Below, in pieces: positions 38,558 through 49,302 of a DNA stretch of 64,000 nt. Origin of the DNA: Candidatus Phycorickettsia trachydisci (GTDB taxonomy: Bacteria > Pseudomonadota > Alphaproteobacteria > Rickettsiales > Rickettsiaceae). How positions within the stretch are numbered: position 1 is the first letter of the stretch; every line of letters begins with the position of its first letter. The notes beneath the pieces were generated by a model. It did not search any database. It saw only the letters and a list, made by a program, of their open reading frames with translations, and was not told where the DNA came from. The position numbers were made by a program, and so were the translations under genes. The stretch spans positions 1,116,001 through 1,180,000 of the forward strand of contig NZ_CP027845.1 of the NCBI RefSeq assembly GCF_003015145.1, written 5' to 3'.

Positions 38558-41500
38558 TTAGTTAGCAGAATCTATACCATCTCCAACAATAGGCGTTTTA
38601 TATTCTGTAAGGAGAATTTTTTGTACATCTCTTAGTAGCTGAGTTTGATTTTCTAACGGATCCGAAACTGAATATTTGATTTCACACAACAAATGATTCA
38701 AAGCATCTACTTCATCATTGACCTCAACCCCCTTATTCTTTTTATCAAGATATGCATTACGAGTTGCTATAAGATTCTTAAATAAGTCACCCTTTAACAT
38801 GATATGGGAATCTCTTTGATTTTGAACTTCTACTTTTCCTTCAGAAGATCTTAAATCGCTAATTTTTTGGTGTATTAATTGTACTGTGTTATCATTACGT
38901 GCACACTGTAATGCCGCTTTGTAGTTTTCTAAACCTATAAACACTAAAGCTTTATTTTCTTCTATAAAGGACCGATCAAAATCCTCAGAGGTAGATAATT
39001 TTAGAGCTTGGTCTAACTTTTTTATAGCATCAAAGTATTGTTTGTTATGCAGTAGCTCACAAGCTTCAGCGTTTAAATAAAAAGCTTTATATTCTGATTT
39101 ATGACTTAAATCATATGCTTGTCTATAATTTTCAGCGGCACTAGAAAATTCTTGTTTTTGGGTATGTTGATCTCCTAAGGCAACTAATGCATCAGTTTTA
39201 TTCTTTTCGATTTCTTTTCCAAGAGCGCTAAAAATTATAGTTGATTTGAGAGCATCATTATATGTCTTGATTGCCAGATCATACTTTTCCTCTTTATGTA
39301 ACGCTACTCCTTTAAGCTTTAATGCCTCAGATTTGCAAATCATAGTAACGGATTTTGTCGAATTGTTTATAGCTAAACCTTCAGCTTTGTGAATCATAGC
39401 TAAAGCATCTTCATATTCTCCTCGTTCAATACATTCCTTACTTAAAACATTCAAGATAGATGCTTTGCTATTTGTTATTAATCTAACCTCATGTAAAGCA
39501 TTAGGATTATCAGTAAGTAATTCTAAAGCTGCATCAAATTTGCTCAATGCCTTATCGTAATCGCCTTCTCGGTGTAAACTAAGACCTTCTGTATGTAGTC
39601 TATTTGCCAAAAATATGAACTTATTTATCTTACCAGAGTTGTCATTAGTCTTAGAACCTTCACTATATTTTTCTGTTTTAGCTGGCTTAAGGCTTTTATC
39701 AACTAAAACCTTATTCTTATTGATATTTCGGCCTTCGAGCTCAAGCATCTTGCTGTAACTGGCACTGGCATTTACATAATCCCCTTCTTCATAAAAATTA
39801 TCCCCTTGTGTTTCTAAGAGAGATTGTAATTTATATAAAATAGCATCTTTATCCTTTAAATGTCCTTCTTTTTTAGCTATTTTTAATGCTTCCTCTAAGC
39901 ATTGTATTGCTCCTTCATTCTTCCCTTGTTGATATTTTAAACAACCTTCTGCAAAGCGTAATTTTAGTTCATAATACGAATTTTCATCATTTAACTCATA
40001 TAACTTTGTATATTGATTTGCTGCTTCATCATATTTATTTTGCTTCAATAATATTTCTGCTTGGCTTTCTAAAGTATCATTTATATTTGCTAAAATTTCG
40101 CTATAAATTACACTTTCAGTAGATACAAAACTTAAAGCTTTAGTAAATTTTTTGATAGCTGCATTAACTTGATTCCTTTTTAGTAAGTAACAACCGTCTG
40201 CATATAATGCTTGTGCGTTAAACTCAGAATCTTGAGTCAGACTAAATGCTTGCTTGAAAATTTCTTTTGCTTTCAAATAGTCAGTTTTCTTAGAAAGTAT
40301 ATCTCCATAAAGTCTAAAAATATCAGCTGCGTATTTTAAATTTGATTCTACTTCTAACTTTCCATCCTTAACCCAGCCTTCCACCATCGTCTTACAAATT
40401 TGTATTGCTTCATTCTCTCTGTTACCAATCCATGCTTCATGGGCTTTGGCTGACAGCAACTTAATTTGATATGTTGAGTTACTCGGATAACGCGAACTTA
40501 ACTGCTCGTATTTCTGCTTTGCTATACCATAATTTTGCTTTTGATATTCATGATCTCCCCATGTGTTCAAAATTTGAATTCTGCCCCTAACTATGTACTC
40601 TTTTAAACCTTCTCCGGAATCCTTAGCAGCCTCTTCAAGAATATTCCAGGCAGCCTCAAAATTTTGCTCCTGGAGTAATGATAAACTTTCTGATATCTTA
40701 TCTTCTGGAGTTAAGCCAGGATCCCAGCGATCTAAATATTTATCTATAAATTCAACAGCCGAGTTGAATGCTAAGCGAGTTTGGACAGATAGAATTTTCA
40801 TTTTAGACTGAAAACGACCGCCTAATTTATAGGCCTCATTATATTTATCTATTGCACAATGATAATTTCCTTGAGCATACAGTTTATCTCCTAATTCGTG
40901 AAGAAAAGACGCGGCATATTTAGCTACATAACCTTTATGTTGATCATATTTATCAACCGCCAATGAATAAGCTTTAGCAAATTCTTGTTCCGCCTTTTCT
41001 AATTCATTCTTTTGAACCAATTCACAGGCTTGGGCTGCTAATATCTTTACTTTAAACCCCCAAGAATCTACACTTAATGAATCAGCTTCTTTAAAGTACT
41101 TTTCTGCTTTAGAGTATTCGCCCTGATCTAAGAAATGATCTCCACAAATCTCTAACACTTTCAATAAAGCTTCCACATCATACTCCGCCCTACCTCTTAA
41201 TGCTATATCTATAAGCTCTTCGAAAGCATCTACGGCACCTTGTACATCTGATGAAATATGTAATTCGTATCCTTTTGCAAATAGGTATTTAATTTTATAC
41301 TCTGGAGCATCATTAGTTAACCTACAAGCCTTTAGATATCCTTGGGCAGCATTATGGTAATCATTAGATGCATAAAGAATATTAGCACAAGTATCAAGCA
41401 CTTTAATCTTATCTTGAACGACAAGCTCATCTAATTCTTTATTCCCTGACTTATCAGCTGCTTTGAACTTATCTAAGGCTTCGGAAAAATTTTCTAAAGC

Positions 41501-44239
41501 AAACTCTTTGTATCCTTCAACTCTTGAGATCTTTTTAGTATATAACTCAGGATTTTCACTTAATTCAAAGGCTTTATAAAATTTTGCTTTTGCTTCATCA
41601 TAATCTCCTTTGGCTAAAAGCTTTTCACCAAAATCGCTGTAAAAGTCTGCAACAAATTCTGTAATGAAACATTTATGTTCAATAAGCTCAATTACTTTAT
41701 CAAATTTCTCCTGAGCAAGATCATATTCTCCACTTTGCCATAGTTCTCCACCTTCAGAAGCGAGTAATCTGCTTTGATTTAATTTAATGTGATGATCAAG
41801 TTCATATTTTTTACTGTAATAAACAGCCTTAAAATATTCGTCTTTAGCGCTATGATATTGCCCACTTTCAAGCAATTGATCACCATAATCCTCACATACT
41901 TGAAGTAGGTATTGAAGTGTAGATAATACGCTACTTTTATCTTTTTTTTCGACAAATGCTAAAAGCTTTTGCAGTGTGATAGATAATAAATCATATTGTC
42001 CTTGTTGCTGATAATTAATGACTTCTGTAGATAATAATTTTTTGTAATGTTCATCAGAATTACTTAGCTGACATACTTTTGCATAATAAATTTGTGCACC
42101 TCTATAATTTCCATGATCGCGTAACTCATCACCATATTTATCTAAACAAGCCACAATCTGATTCGCCCATTGTTTATTAAGAGATTCATCTTGTTTTTCT
42201 AGAATGTCTAAAACTTTCAAAAATTTTAAAGACGCATCCTTATAATCATTATCTTTAAACTTTAAATTTCCTTCCAAATACTCTACCTCTAAAGTATATC
42301 TTAAATTTTCAGGCACCAAATCCTCTGCTCTTTTAAAATGAAGCAACGCTTTGTTGAACATACTAGCTGCGATAAACTGATGTCCCAATTTATATGAACT
42401 ACTTGCAATATGCTCGTTAATAAATTTCTCTAGATTTGGATCTTCTTTTAGCTTATATTGTGAACTCAAAATATTATCAAAGCATTTTAAGGCTTGGTCA
42501 TACTGCCCTTGCTGTTCAAAATAACAACCTTGTGCGCATAACAGTTTTATATCATTCTTACTTATTTCAAAGTGCCTAATTGCATCTTCATACTTTTGAT
42601 GACTCAAGGCCTTTTCACCCAACTCATCACGTATCTGGCGTATTTGTCGCGAAATAATATTTTGCCATTGCTTATAACCTGAGTTTTCTGAAAACTTAAC
42701 TCTATATGCTGCATTCAAACTAGATAAAGCTTCTTCATAATCTACCTCCTCTTTAGATAAATCGCTCAATGCATTACATAACAAAAACTTAGCTTGATAA
42801 ACCGCACTACTTTTACCGAAACGTTTGGTTAAATTTACCGCTTCTTCATATTTTTCTATAGCATCGTTATAACTGCCCTTTTGAAACGCACTATCCCCTT
42901 GTATTTCATAAATTAGCACTTTCAAATCGTTTATGTCAGAGTTAAAACGCTCCTCCAATTCAGGACTTCTATAACTTTTGACCAATATCGATGTTTCGTT
43001 AAACTGCTTTAAAGCCTCTGCATATTTTTTCTCCTCAAGGAGTTTTATTCCATCTATAATTGAATTTCTTACAGCTTTATTAGACCACCAATCCTTAAAC
43101 TTGAACTTTGCCCAACCTACAATATCCTTACAAGTACCTACTATTTCTTCTCTAGCTACTTCCTTTAAACATTCCTTACCAAAACCTAAAAGTTGATCTT
43201 TCATTTTATTACTTTGAATTAAAGATTTAGTTGATTCATCGACAGCATAATATTCTGCTTTCTCCAAAAATTTTACAGCATCACTGTAATTTCCTGCTTT
43301 GCTGAGCTCATCAGCCTCAGCACAGAGAGTCTGTGCAAGCCCTTCCTTTATTTGGGGACCCATAGACTCATCTTCATTTAAAGCCAAAGCAAGTCTATAC
43401 GCCGCTTCCGCATGCAGGAGGTCATTTTTCTTTTTTAATAGATCATTCCCTTGCTTATATAAGGTCTCTGCCTTATCTTGCTTAAACTTTGATTTTAAAG
43501 ATGAATTTGCAGTAGCGCCAACAGCCTTATCCACAAAAACCAAGGCCTCATCATATTCTCCTCTGGCTCTCAAATCCGTTCCCTGCTCCTTAAAAGATAT
43601 CGCTATGTTATCTTGATAAACCTTTTTTAGATAATCGTCTTCAGTTGTTTCTTTTGCTGTTCTAAACTTTAGTCTTGCCTCATCAAAATTTCGGTTTTGG
43701 AGGCACTCTATACCTTCAGCATTTAATAAAGCATTCTCTAGTTTGGATTTTTCTAATTCTTGAGCTTTTAATTCTTTTTTTGCAATTTCTAGTTCATCTT
43801 CTATATCGTTCTTTCTATTTAATTTTTCTTCTAAATTTCTCTCTGCTGAATTTTTATCTTCATTATATTTATTATCATCGTATATCTCTCCTCTAGGATC
43901 AAAAATGACTATAGGGGCAATGATCATAGGATTGCCTAGACCATAAAGCCTATCCCATTGGTTATTCTGTTGTTTATAATTTTCTCTGTTAATGGAATTT
44001 CTATGATTTTCAGCAGACTCAATATTTTCGTTTGCCGTAGTTAATTCCTCGTTTAATGATTGTATTCTATTTTGAGTAAGCTTTATATTCCCATCAATAG
44101 ACTCAAGTTTAGAACGAATCTCCTGACTACTACCTTCAATTTTTAACTTGGTTGCTTTTCCTTTAGCTTTACCCAGATCTCTTTTAAACCAATAGCCGTA
44201 GTTTTTAGGAACATTATAATCTTGTTGAGCATTTTCCAT
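38558..44239 (-). CDS. Giant TPR protein, partner of the SecA-like giant
   Basis: 1893 residues. After an N-terminal coiled-coil region (~35-180; runs such as NRIQSLNEELTTANENIESA) nearly the whole protein is degenerate tetratricopeptide-type helical hairpins, several dozen, with cores such as GDYDEAKAKFYKAFEL and EYDLAQEKFDKVIEL. A break near residue ~1550 is rich in charged residues. No signal peptide or enzyme motif is seen. TPR arrays bind proteins or peptides. Its stop lies 10 bases before the SecA-like giant's ATG, and that gene's ribosome site overlaps this stop, so the two are co-translated and probably act together, perhaps as scaffold or substrate receptor. This role is inferred. 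Confidence 0.85.
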   Translation of the reverse strand: MENAQQDYNVPKNYGYWFKRDLGKAKGKATKLKIEGSSQEIRSKLESIDGNIKLTQNRIQSLNEELTTANENIESAENHRNSINRENYKQQNNQWDRLYGLGNPMIIAPIVIFDPRGEIYDDNKYNEDKNSAERNLEEKLNRKNDIEDELEIAKKELKAQELEKSKLENALLNAEGIECLQNRNFDEARLKFRTAKETTEDDYLKKVYQDNIAISFKEQGTDLRARGEYDEALVFVDKAVGATANSSLKSKFKQDKAETLYKQGNDLLKKKNDLLHAEAAYRLALALNEDESMGPQIKEGLAQTLCAEADELSKAGNYSDAVKFLEKAEYYAVDESTKSLIQSNKMKDQLLGFGKECLKEVAREEIVGTCKDIVGWAKFKFKDWWSNKAVRNSIIDGIKLLEEKKYAEALKQFNETSILVKSYRSPELEERFNSDINDLKVLIYEIQGDSAFQKGSYNDAIEKYEEAVNLTKRFGKSSAVYQAKFLLCNALSDLSKEEVDYEEALSSLNAAYRVKFSENSGYKQWQNIISRQIRQIRDELGEKALSHQKYEDAIRHFEISKNDIKLLCAQGCYFEQQGQYDQALKCFDNILSSQYKLKEDPNLEKFINEHIASSSYKLGHQFIAASMFNKALLHFKRAEDLVPENLRYTLEVEYLEGNLKFKDNDYKDASLKFLKVLDILEKQDESLNKQWANQIVACLDKYGDELRDHGNYRGAQIYYAKVCQLSNSDEHYKKLLSTEVINYQQQGQYDLLSITLQKLLAFVEKKDKSSVLSTLQYLLQVCEDYGDQLLESGQYHSAKDEYFKAVYYSKKYELDHHIKLNQSRLLASEGGELWQSGEYDLAQEKFDKVIELIEHKCFITEFVADFYSDFGEKLLAKGDYDEAKAKFYKAFELSENPELYTKKISRVEGYKEFALENFSEALDKFKAADKSGNKELDELVVQDKIKVLDTCANILYASNDYHNAAQGYLKACRLTNDAPEYKIKYLFAKGYELHISSDVQGAVDAFEELIDIALRGRAEYDVEALLKVLEICGDHFLDQGEYSKAEKYFKEADSLSVDSWGFKVKILAAQACELVQKNELEKAEQEFAKAYSLAVDKYDQHKGYVAKYAASFLHELGDKLYAQGNYHCAIDKYNEAYKLGGRFQSKMKILSVQTRLAFNSAVEFIDKYLDRWDPGLTPEDKISESLSLLQEQNFEAAWNILEEAAKDSGEGLKEYIVRGRIQILNTWGDHEYQKQNYGIAKQKYEQLSSRYPSNSTYQIKLLSAKAHEAWIGNRENEAIQICKTMVEGWVKDGKLEVESNLKYAADIFRLYGDILSKKTDYLKAKEIFKQAFSLTQDSEFNAQALYADGCYLLKRNQVNAAIKKFTKALSFVSTESVIYSEILANINDTLESQAEILLKQNKYDEAANQYTKLYELNDENSYYELKLRFAEGCLKYQQGKNEGAIQCLEEALKIAKKEGHLKDKDAILYKLQSLLETQGDNFYEEGDYVNASASYSKMLELEGRNINKNKVLVDKSLKPAKTEKYSEGSKTNDNSGKINKFIFLANRLHTEGLSLHREGDYDKALSKFDAALELLTDNPNALHEVRLITNSKASILNVLSKECIERGEYEDALAMIHKAEGLAINNSTKSVTMICKSEALKLKGVALHKEEKYDLAIKTYNDALKSTIIFSALGKEIEKNKTDALVALGDQHTQKQEFSSAAENYRQAYDLSHKSEYKAFYLNAEACELLHNKQYFDAIKKLDQALKLSTSEDFDRSFIEENKALVFIGLENYKAALQCARNDNTVQLIHQKISDLRSSEGKVEVQNQRDSHIMLKGDLFKNLIATRNAYLDKKNKGVEVNDEVDALNHLLCEIKYSVSDPLENQTQLLRDVQKILLTEYKTPIVGDGIDSAN

Positions 44240-44637
44240 TTTTCAGAATAAGCATTTGTTTAGTTAATAGATAATAGAATTGAATTTATATAATTTAATA
44301 AGAAAATTTTTTTAAGTTTACGATATTCAAAACATTTTCCTAATTCTCTAAGAACATTATTGATTTAATTCGCATTATATATATGCAATCTTTTTCTGTC
44401 AAAATCTTTTTTACGATTTTTATATAAAAAGCCTATATAACTTTAATTAATATAATCCCAAAAGTACCTTATGCTTCAGATCTTTGCTATATTTTAAATT
44501 TTAAAAATAAAATATTCCATGTAATTATTTTAGCTCTAGATTTAGATTATTATAATATAATCAACCAAAAAGGTGCTTTTCTTATTGAAACTATATTTTG
44601 ATTATGTTATTTTTGCATAATAATTAAACTATCAAGT
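44240..44637. promoter_or_regulatory. Divergent intergenic region between the giant operon and an ankyrin gene
   Basis: Very AT-rich 398-base stretch with no credible gene. It must hold the promoter of the minus-strand giant operon and that of the plus-strand ankyrin gene. TATAAT at 44551-44556, about 82 bases before the ankyrin start, is the best -10 candidate seen. I found no clear operator palindrome. Confidence 0.4.
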
Positions 44638-45999
44638 ATGTATATGACAAGCTCTATAGACAAACTCTTTAACTACATGAAAACAGCTCACGAAAGAGTT
44701 GAAAATTTATGGAAAAATCAGTTTTTAGAAGATAATCCTGAGATGAAAGAAGAATTATTTAACCAAACGGACAAAGTTTGGGAAGAATTATTTGAACAAA
44801 CTGCACAACTTTCAAAAGAGATTGAAAAAGAAATTATAGAACTTAAGAAGGCAGGTCAAGATATTAATCCTTATATTAATCTTTACGGTGATGAATCCAA
44901 AGTTAGTTTACTTGACTTCATCATTGATGGTTTTTTAGATAGTAGCTTACTGCAATATTTTGAAGCCTCTGATATCAAAGATCCAGACTCGATAATGATG
45001 ACTGCCTTTGTTATGAATAGAGTTGACGCAATAAATTGGCTAATAGATAAATTGCCTGTCAATACTTGTGATCCAAATGGCAGGGCCTTAATACATCTTG
45101 CTGTCATGCATAATGATCCCGAAATTGTAGCGTTACTATTAGAAAGAGGAGCAAATGTAAATATACAAGATGATTATGCTAATATCGCATTACACTATGC
45201 TCGATCGGGGGAAATAACTAAATTACTTCTAGAACACGGAGCAAATCCTAATCATAAAAATTGGCAAGGAAACACCCCATTACATCAAAAGCTTTGGCTA
45301 GGGTTTCACTTAGAAGTAGCTCAAGCACTTTTAGAAGGGGGTGCTGACATTAATTTAAAAAATGATGATGGATATACACCCTTGCACGAGGCTATCTTGA
45401 AGAAGAATTTAGAAGCAACCAAATTCCTTGTAACCAACAATGCCGACATTAATGCTGAAAATAATTTTGGAGTAACTCCTTTAGAGGGGATGTTTGAATG
45501 TAGATACAAGGAGCCTATAAGATCTGCAAATATCGATTTGGAAATTTTAGAATTTTTAATAGCAAACGGAGCTGATATTAATCGATTTGATTCTAAAACC
45601 TGGAACCCGCTTAAGAAAATTATATTACATAAGTTAGATAACGAACTAGTTCAAAACAAGGTCATTTTACTACTAACTAACTCTCGAGATATCAAAATAG
45701 ACTTGGAAAGTTATCCTGTACGCCAATTTTTCACAGACGAAAATAATATCAAAGCGATATTTGCTGTTGATGGCTATGAAAAACAAAAGGCTATTGCAAA
45801 AGCCAATCTTTTAAAAAATCTCCAAGATTATAGTCAAACTCATAACGACCAAAAAGTATTAGATATAGTGCAGTTAGTAGAACAAGAAATCGACTTATCT
45901 ACTACAGAAATAGCTGAGGATAATGGATCATCAGATCAGTTAGATTATAAAACTGAACTATCAGGCAATACTGTAATTGATACAATAGACGCCGCTTAG
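44638..45999 (+). CDS. Ankyrin-repeat protein (453 residues), candidate effector
   Basis: Residues ~1-130 are a charged, helical N-terminal region without signal peptide. Residues ~145-330 hold about five or six ankyrin repeats (GRALIHLAVMHNDPEIVALL, GNTPLHQKLWLGFHLEVAQ, GYTPLHEAILKKNLEATKFL, GVTPLEGMFE), less regular than those of the 14.6-kb gene. The C-terminal ~120 residues are unrecognised and acidic at the very end. Host- or partner-protein binding is the usual role. MTSS at codon 3 may be the true start. It is divergent from the giant toxin operon and convergent with the NB-ARC regulator. Confidence 0.85.
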   Translation: MYMTSSIDKLFNYMKTAHERVENLWKNQFLEDNPEMKEELFNQTDKVWEELFEQTAQLSKEIEKEIIELKKAGQDINPYINLYGDESKVSLLDFIIDGFLDSSLLQYFEASDIKDPDSIMMTAFVMNRVDAINWLIDKLPVNTCDPNGRALIHLAVMHNDPEIVALLLERGANVNIQDDYANIALHYARSGEITKLLLEHGANPNHKNWQGNTPLHQKLWLGFHLEVAQALLEGGADINLKNDDGYTPLHEAILKKNLEATKFLVTNNADINAENNFGVTPLEGMFECRYKEPIRSANIDLEILEFLIANGADINRFDSKTWNPLKKIILHKLDNELVQNKVILLLTNSRDIKIDLESYPVRQFFTDENNIKAIFAVDGYEKQKAIAKANLLKNLQDYSQTHNDQKVLDIVQLVEQEIDLSTTEIAEDNGSSDQLDYKTELSGNTVIDTIDAA

Positions 46000-46071
46000 T
46001 ACTCTATACATCTAACTATAATTCGTTATCAAACATGAAAGATACAATAAATGAAAGCTAAACTCATCAAA

Positions 46072-46098
46072 ACTGTATTGACTTTTAGGCAATACAGT
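46072..46098 (-). terminator. Terminator-like hairpin at the end of the NB-ARC regulator gene
   Basis: ACTGTATTG (46072-46080) and CAATACAGT (46090-46098) form a perfect 9-bp stem with a 9-base loop. It spans the stop codon of the minus-strand gene and is followed on that strand by TTTT. The stem is AT-rich, so strength is uncertain. It may also serve the convergent ankyrin gene. Confidence 0.45.
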
Positions 46099-49000
46099 CC
46101 TCAACTTTCCCTTTAATCCTTTTAACATTCAACGAATCCTTTAAAAAGTATTTTAGAGCTAACTTTAATGATTTATCATAATTGATTCTTGCAACCTGTT
46201 TATTTAATATAGGTTGTTTTCCTATGTTGCTCATATATAAGTCACCCAATAATTCAAATGACCTATAACTTTCTGGATGAGAGTTTTGTTGCAAGATATT
46301 ACTTGCTCTTTTAAGTACCATTTCAGCGTCTTCATAATTTTTAGCTAGTATATAAAATCTACCTAAATGATTCAGCACTTTACCAGTCTCTATATGATCT
46401 TTACCATAGTTATTTTCATAATCATTAAGACTTTTCTCTAACAATTCTTTGGCTTTAGTATTATTTTTAATTTCACCGTAAATTATACCTAGATTCAATA
46501 TATTCCTCCCTATATCAGGGTGATTTTCAGGCCTAATTTGCTTATATATTTCAACACTCTCTTTCAGAATACCTTTAGCTTTATCGTATTGCTTCATCAT
46601 CCTGTATGTGATAGCTAAATGTGCTAAAGTTCCGGCATACACAGAACTATATTTAGGATAGTTCCCTTTATTATAAAGGCTAATAGCTTCCTCTAGTAAA
46701 TCTTTAGCCTTCACTAAATTCCCCTGTTCACGATAAGCGACTCCTAAGTACCCTAAAGCCCTTGCTTCTCCTGCATAATAACCTGGTTGTTTATGATAAA
46801 TATTTACACTCTTTTGCAAAGCTTCTATAGCATTTTGAAAATCACCTAAGGTTCTATAAGTATTCCCCAAATGTGTAAGAGCCAGACCTTCTCTTGGATT
46901 ATCTAGTGATATGATATTATAAATTTCTACGGCTCTTTTTAAGTATTCGATAGCCGTTTGATAATCTTGACCTATTTTTCTGTAGATTGCACCTAAATGC
47001 GTTAATATCAAGGCCGTTTCTTCGTCTTGCTTATTAATATCGAGGTTTGTCTTTAAAATACGTTGCGCTTGCTTATCATTACCCAGGTAATAATATATAA
47101 TCCCTAAAGCATTATCTATCGAAACCAAATCCTCTTTGTCTAGTAAATTCTGTTTATTTGATAAAGTCTCACAGTGTCTAATAAAATTCTTTAATCCCGC
47201 TGAATCTTCTAAATCTATTTGCTTCAATATATAGGATTGGATGTTATTTAGAATAACAGATAGAACTTCATGCTTTTTCTTGGTACTCAATGATCCTATA
47301 ATGTCAGCCAAAATATTAATCTGCGTACTACGGTGAATAGAAAAACTCGCTAAGTTATCAATGCCTTTTTGTGCGTTATCCTTATATTTGATATTAGTAA
47401 TCAATGAATTCTTTTTTAAACTTCTCAAAAAATCACTAGCAACGTATTGATCTTTAAAAAGAACAAGCAATTCTTCAGGGATATCTTGAGAATCAAGTAA
47501 TGCAATTAATAATGCTAAATCACTAAATGCCTTATTCGATTGCATCATCTTTTTCAATGTTAAAGATACTATGTTATAGCGTGTCTTTGTATACTGATTA
47601 ACATCTTGTAATATTGAGCTTTGTAGCTTGCTAAATTCTTTTTTAGGAGATCCAATCTCCTCAAGATATTTACCATATTCCATACCTGTATCTTTCAAAT
47701 AATGGGCCGCTATTGATACATCCAAAGGAAATGAGGGAATTTGATCTAAAAATTGTTCTATTTTTTCTTGATCATGAGTTCGCTTGGTCGATGCATCACC
47801 GGTGATATTTTTAAATAATTCTAGTTTCTCTTCCTTACTAATCTCCTCTATATTAATTACATTCAGGTTATCTAGGTAGTTATTATTCTTGATAGTAGCA
47901 TCTCTAGTCGTTATGATTACTCTCCCATTCCCCCAACTTCTTCTATCATGCGGAAAGTACTCACAAATATCTTTAAATGATTCAACGTTATCATAAATAA
48001 TTAGCCAGTTAGTGAAGGATTTGAGCTGTTTTTGAGTAAAGATTAATAGTTGCTTATTTTTATTAGCAAGATCCTTAATATCTAAAATATTTCTCAATTC
48101 TTGCTTATCAGCATTAGTATTACACAAAGCATATGCTAAACCCTCCAGTGACAAAGATAGGCTATTTTTAGTTTCGGCATTAAGTTCCCATATTATAGAA
48201 GCTTTTTGATTTCTAGCAAAATTACGAGCAATCGTAGTCTTACCAGAACCTCCAACGCCTACTAACACAGCCGTATTAATTTCATTCGATTTTGCAAATA
48301 TTCTTCCCAGCCGATCCTGAATTTCTTTTCTTTCGAGTAATATTTTTTTACTCGGCAATAGAAAGTTGACGCTAATATTGTGAAAAGAATTTTGACTTAT
48401 ATAGTTGGTGTAACCTAGGATAAATAGCGATAATATTACTGCTATTGCTATGATCAATAAGGTAATCATAATTATTCTCTTAGTTGATTTTTTGTCTTTT
48501 AGATCTTGATCTTTCTTTGAATCTAATAATTTTGTTGTTACATCACTTCTAAAGTTAATTATGTTATTCTTGTGTTTATTAAAGTCTGATACTAAAACAC
48601 TTATATCTATATTCGGCGCTAATAATTCTATGATTTTAAATATTGCCGAATATATTTGATCTCGTCGAAAGCAATCTATAATTTTAATATCAGAAAATTC
48701 CTCTAAGGAACCATCCTTTACTCTCTTGTCGAAGCAGATAAGTATAACATTACCAAACGTTTCTTTCTCTTTTAATTGTAACAAATTTTTTTCCGTTAAC
48801 GTTACTATAGTTTTTTTGTTGTTTACATCAAATTTATTAGGTTTTTTAATAATATTAACATTAGCTAACTTTAAACAATTAACTATATATCCAAGTTTAT
48901 CATCTACTACATGACTCACAATGCATGATATACTACTGTTTTTTAATTTTGCGGCTAATTTAGCTAGTTCAGATAAGAATAATTTGTTTATTAATAAGTC

Positions 49001-49267
49001 TATATAATGTTGCCTTATTAATAGCAGTCCTGAAGATCTCTCGACAAAATCTTTTATGCTTTCTTGAGAATTGGATGAAATTTTCGTTAAAATATTTTTT
49101 ACGTAACCTTCAACGGTTCTCGGTGAAATACCTAGAATATCGGCAATTTTCTTCATTCCACGTACATTAGTAATACAGGAAATTATATCTACTTCCCTTG
49201 GAGTAAATATTATGCCGTTTATTTGAGATATTTGTTGTGCTTTCATACTATCTCCCAAAATTGCCAC
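46085..49267 (-). CDS. LuxR-type HTH / membrane segment / NB-ARC NTPase / TPR protein (STAND regulator)
   Basis: 1060 residues in an unusual order. Residues ~20-70 are a LuxR-type helix-turn-helix (FTPREVDIISCI, IADILGISPRTVEGYVKNIL). Residues ~262-285 form one hydrophobic segment (IIMITLLIIAIAVILSLFIL). An NB-ARC NTPase follows, with VGVGGSGKTTIARNFA (~339), LIIYDN (~425), a GRVIITTRD sensor region, and a winged-helix stretch to ~640. The C-terminal ~350 residues are TPR repeats with 40-residue spacing (EGLALTHLGNTYRTLGDFQNAIEAL). STAND proteins sense a ligand through TPRs and switch by nucleotide exchange. Here the output would be DNA binding by a membrane-tethered HTH. The gene stands alone; its targets are unknown. 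Confidence 0.85.
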   Translation of the reverse strand: MAILGDSMKAQQISQINGIIFTPREVDIISCITNVRGMKKIADILGISPRTVEGYVKNILTKISSNSQESIKDFVERSSGLLLIRQHYIDLLINKLFLSELAKLAAKLKNSSISCIVSHVVDDKLGYIVNCLKLANVNIIKKPNKFDVNNKKTIVTLTEKNLLQLKEKETFGNVILICFDKRVKDGSLEEFSDIKIIDCFRRDQIYSAIFKIIELLAPNIDISVLVSDFNKHKNNIINFRSDVTTKLLDSKKDQDLKDKKSTKRIIMITLLIIAIAVILSLFILGYTNYISQNSFHNISVNFLLPSKKILLERKEIQDRLGRIFAKSNEINTAVLVGVGGSGKTTIARNFARNQKASIIWELNAETKNSLSLSLEGLAYALCNTNADKQELRNILDIKDLANKNKQLLIFTQKQLKSFTNWLIIYDNVESFKDICEYFPHDRRSWGNGRVIITTRDATIKNNNYLDNLNVINIEEISKEEKLELFKNITGDASTKRTHDQEKIEQFLDQIPSFPLDVSIAAHYLKDTGMEYGKYLEEIGSPKKEFSKLQSSILQDVNQYTKTRYNIVSLTLKKMMQSNKAFSDLALLIALLDSQDIPEELLVLFKDQYVASDFLRSLKKNSLITNIKYKDNAQKGIDNLASFSIHRSTQINILADIIGSLSTKKKHEVLSVILNNIQSYILKQIDLEDSAGLKNFIRHCETLSNKQNLLDKEDLVSIDNALGIIYYYLGNDKQAQRILKTNLDINKQDEETALILTHLGAIYRKIGQDYQTAIEYLKRAVEIYNIISLDNPREGLALTHLGNTYRTLGDFQNAIEALQKSVNIYHKQPGYYAGEARALGYLGVAYREQGNLVKAKDLLEEAISLYNKGNYPKYSSVYAGTLAHLAITYRMMKQYDKAKGILKESVEIYKQIRPENHPDIGRNILNLGIIYGEIKNNTKAKELLEKSLNDYENNYGKDHIETGKVLNHLGRFYILAKNYEDAEMVLKRASNILQQNSHPESYRSFELLGDLYMSNIGKQPILNKQVARINYDKSLKLALKYFLKDSLNVKRIKGKVEDCIA

Positions 49268-49302
49268 TTTAGTTCCGGTACTTAAATTTTAAGAATATGA
49301 AT

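Noticed and set aside
43299-43616. Plus-strand ORFs of 60-105 codons opposite the giant genes (for example at 43299, 31883, 40593)
   Set aside because: They lie wholly antisense to strong coding frames, lack ribosome sites and family similarity.
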